Source: JAAYZB01 sp035379945 (lineage in GTDB: Bacteria; Bacillota_I; Bacilli_A; Izemoplasmatales; Hujiaoplasmataceae). From it: a stretch of 64,000 nt of DNA. Where the stretch lies: the NCBI GenBank assembly GCA_035379945.1, contig DAOSWG010000007.1:1-64000 (forward strand), given 5' to 3'. Positions 59,040 to 64,000 of this stretch are shown piece by piece. Each line of letters starts with the position of its first letter. Within the stretch, counting starts at the first letter, position 1. A program made the position numbers and the translations under genes. The notes under the pieces were generated by a model, which saw only the letters and a program-made list of their open reading frames with translations, ran no database searches and was not told the origin of the DNA.

Positions 59040-59342
59040 TCACACTTTCGGGCCGGTTTTGACGTTTATAACGATGTCCTGGCATTCGTAGTGTTTTTTG
59101 AACCAGGCAATCGCATAAGGGCACTTGGCAACGATCAGTTTTCCTTGCTTTTTGATGTAATCGTAAGCCGTTTGCATGAGGGCTTGGGCATAGCCTTGTC
59201 CCCGCAAAGATTCGTCGACGAACACATGGGTGATGTCGATCCGCTTTTCATCGCGCTTCGGGATGTCGATCTCTCCGATCGTTTTCCTTGATTCGTCCAG
59301 CAAATATATTTTCTCTTCTTCATATCGAAATTCCATATTCAT
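59040..59342 (-). CDS. Small GNAT-like acetyltransferase (YjdJ type)
   Basis: The 100-residue product has the short GNAT fold of the YjdJ/GCN5-related group: RIDITHVFVDESLRGQGYAQ (the acetyl-CoA-binding RxxGxA), TAYDYIKKQGKLI and CPYAIAWFKKH. The substrate is unknown. It overlaps the end of the SpoU gene by 4 bases. A second in-frame ATG at 59336 could also be the start. Confidence 0.88.
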   Translation of the reverse strand: MNMEFRYEEEKIYLLDESRKTIGEIDIPKRDEKRIDITHVFVDESLRGQGYAQALMQTAYDYIKKQGKLIVAKCPYAIAWFKKHYECQDIVINVKTGPKV

Positions 59343-60055
59343 TTTCTCCTAAGGGCATACATCAAAATACCGCCGGCAACACCGACATTCAGTGACTCCA
59401 TGCCGTCCATTTCAATTTTTATGTTCACACCCGTCTTATTCAAGATTTCTTCTCTGACCCCATTTGCTTCGTTTCCGAGAATCAAGGCCAATTTGCCTCC
59501 GTTCGGATTGAATTCGGAAAGGGGCAACCCGGTTTTCACATCGGTGCCGACATATTCGTATTCCCGGTGTTTACCGATGAATTCGATCAGATCGGCTTTC
59601 AAAAATCCGAGTCCGAAAATCGCTCCCTGGGTCGCTCTCACCACTTTGGGTGAATAAGGGTCGGCAATGTTTTCAAAGACGAATGTCTTGAATCCGAAGG
59701 CTTTTGCGCTTCTGATCAGGGTTCCCAGGTTTCCGGGATCGGAGATGCCGTCGAGCATCAAAATCCGGTCGCCAAGCAAAACATTGTCTGCCATTTTGCA
59801 GATGCCGATCACTCCCTGCGGTGTCTCGACATCGGAAAGCGATGCGAAAAGGGAGGCGGAAACAACCAGATTATCCACTTTGATATCGGTGAATGGCTCG
59901 GTAGAAACGACCGCTTCCAAACGCCTTGCTTTGGCGGCTTCATTCACAAGATGCGGTCCTTCGGCCAAAAACAGACCGGTTTGGTACCGGTATTTTTTCT
60001 GTTTCAATCTAAGATAAGAGCGGAACTTTTGGTTATCGGCGGACGTTATGATCAA
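59339..60055 (-). CDS. SpoU/TrmH-family RNA 2'-O-methyltransferase
   Basis: The product is about 238 residues with an N-terminal substrate-binding domain (KKYRYQTGLFLAEGPHLVNE) and a C-terminal SPOUT knot domain with LDGISDPGNLGTLIRSAKAF, LALILGNEANGVREEI and MDGMESLNVGVAGGILMYAL. It methylates ribose in rRNA or tRNA; the target site is not known. I favour a TTG start at 60055, eight bases after GGGAG. An extended -10 lies just upstream, giving a very short leader. Confidence 0.9.
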   Translation of the reverse strand: MIITSADNQKFRSYLRLKQKKYRYQTGLFLAEGPHLVNEAAKARRLEAVVSTEPFTDIKVDNLVVSASLFASLSDVETPQGVIGICKMADNVLLGDRILMLDGISDPGNLGTLIRSAKAFGFKTFVFENIADPYSPKVVRATQGAIFGLGFLKADLIEFIGKHREYEYVGTDVKTGLPLSEFNPNGGKLALILGNEANGVREEILNKTGVNIKIEMDGMESLNVGVAGGILMYALRRK

Positions 60056-60075
60056 TGGTATCACTCCCGATCCTA

Positions 60076-60084
60076 ATTATATCA
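60076..60084 (-). promoter_or_regulatory. Extended -10 promoter of the SpoU/GNAT unit
   Basis: GTGATATAAT on the minus strand, immediately before the SpoU ribosome-binding site, with no convincing -35. Confidence 0.5.
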
Positions 60085-60085
60085 C

Positions 60086-60121
60086 AAAAGAAAAAGGGAG
60101 CCAAAGCAATTTGGCTCCCTG
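60086..60121 (-). terminator. Terminator after the giant repeat protein gene
   Basis: AGGGAGCCAAA-TTGC-TTTGGCTCCCT followed by TTTTCTTTT on the minus strand. Confidence 0.85.
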
Positions 60122-60139
60122 TGAAACAGAGTGATTTGA

Positions 60140-63100
60140 TTATTCCGTCGGTTCTCCTAAGCCATTCATGAAGAGTTGATACATGGCTTCTTCCGCGGTA
60201 AGTCCGGAATCTGTCACATAATCGGAGATCCAATCGTTGATCTCGGTTTCCGTCATGTCTCCGCCGATCATATCATCCACGAGATCGTAGAAATCCTGAT
60301 AATCGTAGGTGTAATACGGGTACATCATGTCGGGTGCCGTATAAGTCATGGTTTCGAATCCGCCTTCTTCGATTTCGCCAACCAAGCCCCGTACATACAG
60401 ATACGAAGAGAAGATGAGTTTGACGTTATCGGTTGTCAGGTTGTCCGGATCCATGGCTGCGATCAGATGGAAGTAAGCAGCGATCGAAGCGGCGTATTGT
60501 TCATAGACATCCTGCAAATCGGCGATGTTTACTTCTCCCGTGTAGTTGAAATCGTATGTGATATCGAAGTATGCGTCGACAGCGTAATCGACCAGGGTGG
60601 TGTAATCAAGAGCGGTCGGAGTGTCTGTCAGGAAGATGTCGGCGATTTCGGATACGTAGACAATCATCATTGCGATCGAATTGTCATAACCCGCGATATT
60701 GCCGGCCGTGTCCATGATATCTCCGATTTCCGTGGTATCCAGCTGGATAAGCGCGGTGGAAAGCATTCCGAGGATGGTGACGAGGCGCGGATAATACTTG
60801 TCGAATGTCGATCCGATGATCGTTAGCTGATCGCTGATCTCCGTCGGCGTCATTTCTCCTTCGGCAGTCCACTTGATCTCGAGAGCATCAAGAACGAAAG
60901 CCCTGATGTTGGCCTGATCGGTTGAATCGATTGTTGCCAGGAGGGTTGTCAGGATATTGGCTGCTTCCTGGGTATAATTGTAAATGTCCGAAGCGGATAT
61001 GGTTGCCGGATCGAATCCGTTATCCGGCATGCCGGAAAGATTCTGAATCAAAGCGATGAACATATCGATCGTCGCGTCGTCGGTCGCCGAGAGAAGATTC
61101 TCGACTTCATCAAGCGCGATCATGATGACGTTCTTGACGAGTTCGTCTTTGCCGTCCGCCGTGTTGGCGAGATACTCGGACAGAACCGTCAGAAGTTCCA
61201 TTTGGCCGTTCAGATCATCGATCTTTTCCGTCATCCATGTGATCTGGCTCTCATAGCTGAAGATGTTGCTAAGCTGATTTTCGTAACTGTATTGCAGGTT
61301 GTTCATCACAAAGATGTAAGCATCTGTCAGGTTGCTGGTGCTAGATACTTCGGACTGACTGCTTTCATAGGTCGGCAGGAAATCATAATATGCCATCCAT
61401 TGATCCATTAGAGGCTGATATGCGGCCTGCTCATCCGGTGAAAGCGAATAGAACATGGAATTGTAACTATCCATAGCTCCCGGAGTTCCTATATAATCTT
61501 CATACAGATACGTTTTCAGACCGTCATAGGTTCCCCAATCGAAGTATTCGTAATCCACGTCGTATTCCATGTACATGATCGTGTATTCACGCATCGATTT
61601 TTCTTTCTGCAGGGTCCAGAAGTTCATGAACAGATCAACCTCTTCCGGACTCGCCATTCCCAGCATGCCGGTAAATTCGCCGGACAGGGAATCGATGGCG
61701 GCGTTTGCGTCCACGATCAATCCCTCATAAACAAGAATCTGGTTTTCGTAATAGGCAATGTCATTTTCCAATATTCCGCCGGTGGCGATTCTCAGATCGA
61801 TAACATACACAGCCATCTCATAGACGATGTCGGCGATTTCTTCCTTGGTATAGCCCATGTCATAGAACCAGTTGATCCAACTTTCCAGATCTGTATAGTT
61901 ATTGATGCCGATTTCCATCTCCTGGGCATGGGTGGCAACCGATACAAAGAAGTAATACATGTCTTCTTCGTCTTCGAAGCCCATGATCACAAGCATGTCG
62001 GTGATGATGCCTTCGGCTTCGGTTTCGGATACGTCGAACATATGGGTGATGGCCTCAACCAAAGCGCCGTGGACATAAGTCGTGACGATCGGTTCAAGAG
62101 CGGTTTCGAATCCGTCGCTGAACATGGTGATGAAAGCTTGGACCCGGATGCCGATTTCCACATAAGAAGCCATTTGGGTCGGGCTCAGATTATCGGGATC
62201 TCCCGCCGCGATGATACCGGCAAGAACGATGATCCTTTCGACATTGGCGGTGGCGGCAGCCTGGGTATCGGTCACTTCAGACGGCACAGCCTGGAATTCG
62301 GTATCGATGTCATAGTAAACGACGATCAGATCGCTTAACAGTTGCGACACATCAAATGAATCGTCGCCGATAAGCGTATTGACCAAAACGGATACCTGAT
62401 AAATCATATGAACGGGATATTCTCCGCCGATTTGGGTATCATTCTGTTCGTCATATTCGCTCATGAACGCGACGAAATCCATTACGGCTTCTCCTTTGAC
62501 GAAATTCATGCTGTCAAGGAAAGTGAGAACGTTGTCGTATTCGCTGGCGAACATATTGACATATTGGGTGATCTTCGGAGTGATGGTGGCGATAAGGGCC
62601 GCCTTTTCAACCGATGTCAAATCATCCATGTTGTTGATGAATTGCGGCATGAGGTCTTCGGCAATTTCAATGATGTTGGCAAGCGAAGCGGTGGAAAGCA
62701 TATTGGTCTGGACGATCTCCATCATGTCGACGAGACCGACAAGATAGGCCAGTGCGTCGGATGTGGTAATCGTCGAAGGATCGAATTCTTCGCCTTCCGA
62801 AATAAGGGTCGTGATCAGATTGAACAGATCGGCGTTCGGAGCGGTTGCGATCGCATCAAGCGAATCATAGAAAGCGATCACCAATATCTTGAGATTGTCC
62901 AGTCCGTCCTGGGTCTGCAGATACTGCTGCAATGTCTGGAACATCATGAACTGCTCTTCCATCCTAACCATCTCGTCCTGAACATTGGCGATATCTTGAT
63001 ATAGAGAATGATTGGTCCAATAAAGGTTTTCGATGCTCTGTTCCTGACTATACAGATACTGTACGACATTTTCGCCATATTGCGTATCTGTGAGTCCCGA

Positions 63101-64000
63101 CAAATCGTTGGTAAGCGGAGTCGTGTATGCCCAATAGTGTTCGGAATAAGTACTAAAGGCATCAATGATCGGATCAAAAGCGTTTTGTTGATATTCCGTC
63201 AGCGAACTATAGTAATTATTGTATTCGGAAAGCGCGTTGGCGGCTTCTGTTTCCATTCCTTCTTGATACGAGAAATAAATATAGCTATCCATATAATTTT
63301 GGAGATTATAATATTCGTCGCTGTATTCCCAATCGACGGAATAGAAATACGAATAATACATATTGTCGTAATTGATGTAATTGTAGAAATCGTCCAAAAT
63401 ATAAGAGAACAGCAACTGGCAATTGGCCGGATCGGACGTATAGAGAGTGCAATACAGGTTGACTGCCGTCTGGATATCCGTAATTGCGGCTTCGTTGACG
63501 CTGATCTGGTTCTGATAACCGAGAATCTCGTCAGCGAAATCCTCTGGATCATAATTCTCGATCCACATACCGACGCCGTTTCTGATCAAGTTGATTGCGG
63601 TATCGGTTATGAGTTCCTTGTTGAATCCTGCCGCTTTTAACTGGGCATACCAGGTGGCGAATTCGGAGGAGCTGGTTATTGCCTGGAATGAAGTCATCAG
63701 ATCGGGAACTTCCGAAAGCAGATCATAAAGATGCTCTTCCGATGAAATTCCGATCATAGTCATGATCATGGCGATCTTGGCTTCGATTTCCGCATCGGAC
63801 GATGCGGTGTCATCGGTCAAGTTTCTGATCAAAGTCAAAAGATCCGCATGATTAAATGTGCCGGTCGTAAACAGATAAGTTGCGACAAACTGTGCGCGGA
63901 TTGTTGTGTCCTCGTTGACGTTAGTCAGAGCGTGATCCCATCCGGAGAACACATAACTGTAATAAGTTGTCGCTGCTTTTGTCGGAGGCGTCGGTGGTAC
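60140..64000 (-). CDS. Giant acidic repeat protein, probably extracellular (5' part outside the window)
   Basis: The frame is open to the window edge, so at least 1286 residues are seen without the N-terminus. The first visible residues (PPTPPTKAATTYYSY and FSGWDHALTNVNEDTTI) look like an InlB B/Flg_new repeat of surface proteins. Then come two copies of a unit of about 592 residues (63810-62036 and 62036-60260) and the first 40 residues of a third. Matching positions include SSDAEIEAKI / VSETEAEGII / MTETEINDWI, EEFDPSTITTSDALAY / NGFDPATISASDIYNY, and AAGDPDNLSPTQ / AAMDPDNLTTDN. It is very acidic, tyrosine-rich and almost free of cysteine. No C-terminal sorting signal or membrane helix is present. 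I do not recognise the repeat; adhesin-like function is inference. Confidence 0.85.
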   Translation of the reverse strand, partial: VPPTPPTKAATTYYSYVFSGWDHALTNVNEDTTIRAQFVATYLFTTGTFNHADLLTLIRNLTDDTASSDAEIEAKIAMIMTMIGISSEEHLYDLLSEVPDLMTSFQAITSSSEFATWYAQLKAAGFNKELITDTAINLIRNGVGMWIENYDPEDFADEILGYQNQISVNEAAITDIQTAVNLYCTLYTSDPANCQLLFSYILDDFYNYINYDNMYYSYFYSVDWEYSDEYYNLQNYMDSYIYFSYQEGMETEAANALSEYNNYYSSLTEYQQNAFDPIIDAFSTYSEHYWAYTTPLTNDLSGLTDTQYGENVVQYLYSQEQSIENLYWTNHSLYQDIANVQDEMVRMEEQFMMFQTLQQYLQTQDGLDNLKILVIAFYDSLDAIATAPNADLFNLITTLISEGEEFDPSTITTSDALAYLVGLVDMMEIVQTNMLSTASLANIIEIAEDLMPQFINNMDDLTSVEKAALIATITPKITQYVNMFASEYDNVLTFLDSMNFVKGEAVMDFVAFMSEYDEQNDTQIGGEYPVHMIYQVSVLVNTLIGDDSFDVSQLLSDLIVVYYDIDTEFQAVPSEVTDTQAAATANVERIIVLAGIIAAGDPDNLSPTQMASYVEIGIRVQAFITMFSDGFETALEPIVTTYVHGALVEAITHMFDVSETEAEGIITDMLVIMGFEDEEDMYYFFVSVATHAQEMEIGINNYTDLESWINWFYDMGYTKEEIADIVYEMAVYVIDLRIATGGILENDIAYYENQILVYEGLIVDANAAIDSLSGEFTGMLGMASPEEVDLFMNFWTLQKEKSMREYTIMYMEYDVDYEYFDWGTYDGLKTYLYEDYIGTPGAMDSYNSMFYSLSPDEQAAYQPLMDQWMAYYDFLPTYESSQSEVSSTSNLTDAYIFVMNNLQYSYENQLSNIFSYESQITWMTEKIDDLNGQMELLTVLSEYLANTADGKDELVKNVIMIALDEVENLLSATDDATIDMFIALIQNLSGMPDNGFDPATISASDIYNYTQEAANILTTLLATIDSTDQANIRAFVLDALEIKWTAEGEMTPTEISDQLTIIGSTFDKYYPRLVTILGMLSTALIQLDTTEIGDIMDTAGNIAGYDNSIAMMIVYVSEIADIFLTDTPTALDYTTLVDYAVDAYFDITYDFNYTGEVNIADLQDVYEQYAASIAAYFHLIAAMDPDNLTTDNVKLIFSSYLYVRGLVGEIEEGGFETMTYTAPDMMYPYYTYDYQDFYDLVDDMIGGDMTETEINDWISDYVTDSGLTAEEAMYQLFMNGLGEPTE

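Noticed and set aside
1..64000. CRISPR array, rRNA or ordinary tRNA genes
   Set aside because: No regularly spaced short repeats, rRNA segments or complete tRNA cloverleaf were seen.

Overview
The window is a chromosomal segment of a low-to-mid GC bacterium of the Bacillota/Mycoplasmatota type. It probably comes from a draft or metagenome assembly, because two runs of exactly 100 N interrupt rnr and eno. The gene content (RNase J, YitT, YlxQ/YlxR, ComFA, ECF-type vitamin transporters, a leuS T-box, an FMN riboswitch, MnmL/MnmM, GlgD) is that of Gram-positive lineages. TGA is used as a stop codon and prfB (RF2) is present, so the code is standard, unlike Mycoplasma. A lineage near Acholeplasmatales/Izemoplasmatales or a neighbouring Bacillota class is my inference; no 16S or marker phylogeny is possible from this window.

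Region 1 (1-4.67 kb) is AT-rich accessory DNA beside the tmRNA gene. It holds an OLD/AAA-type ATPase with a short TOPRIM-like partner, and a two-gene cassette of a Schlafen-AlbA_2 protein with a protein carrying a HEPN-like motif. A degenerate copy of the tmRNA 3' end plus its terminator lies at about 1780-1860, while the intact 3' end lies at 4670-4690. This is the footprint of an element integrated into ssrA, with the AlbA_2 cassette between the two ends.

Region 2 (4.67-20.4 kb) is core: ssrA, smpB, rnr, secG, eno and gpmI, then a divergent cytoplasmic GH13 enzyme, a FolT-like transporter, ung, pgcA, a nitroreductase, a PsuK-like kinase, a glycerophosphodiesterase, a membrane protein, a thioredoxin-like lipoprotein and riboswitch-controlled ribU.

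Region 3 (20.4-35 kb) is a long leftward run: secA, prfB, yitT, recX, glgB, glgC, a glgD-glgA gene fusion, glgP and a cyclase-family gene. With pgcA and the GH13 enzyme it gives nearly complete glycogen synthesis and breakdown. hpf sits upstream behind its own promoter and terminator.

Region 4 (35-60 kb) is housekeeping: comFA with a ComFC-like remnant, T-box-controlled leuS, mnmL-mnmM, metK with a membrane protein carrying a degenerate HD-GYP domain, pgpA, priA-fmt, RNase J, an exonuclease, uvrC, and rimP-nusA-ylxR-ylxQ-infB-rbfA behind a leader terminator, preceded by a SpoU methyltransferase and a GNAT protein.

Region 5 (60.1-64 kb) is the 3' part of a giant acidic extracellular-type protein. 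It is built from two copies of a roughly 592-residue repeat and the start of a third, preceded by an InlB-like repeat, and it runs off the window edge.

Most novel candidates: the ssrA-integrated AlbA_2/HEPN-like pair, the GlgD-GlgA fusion, and the 592-residue repeat protein.
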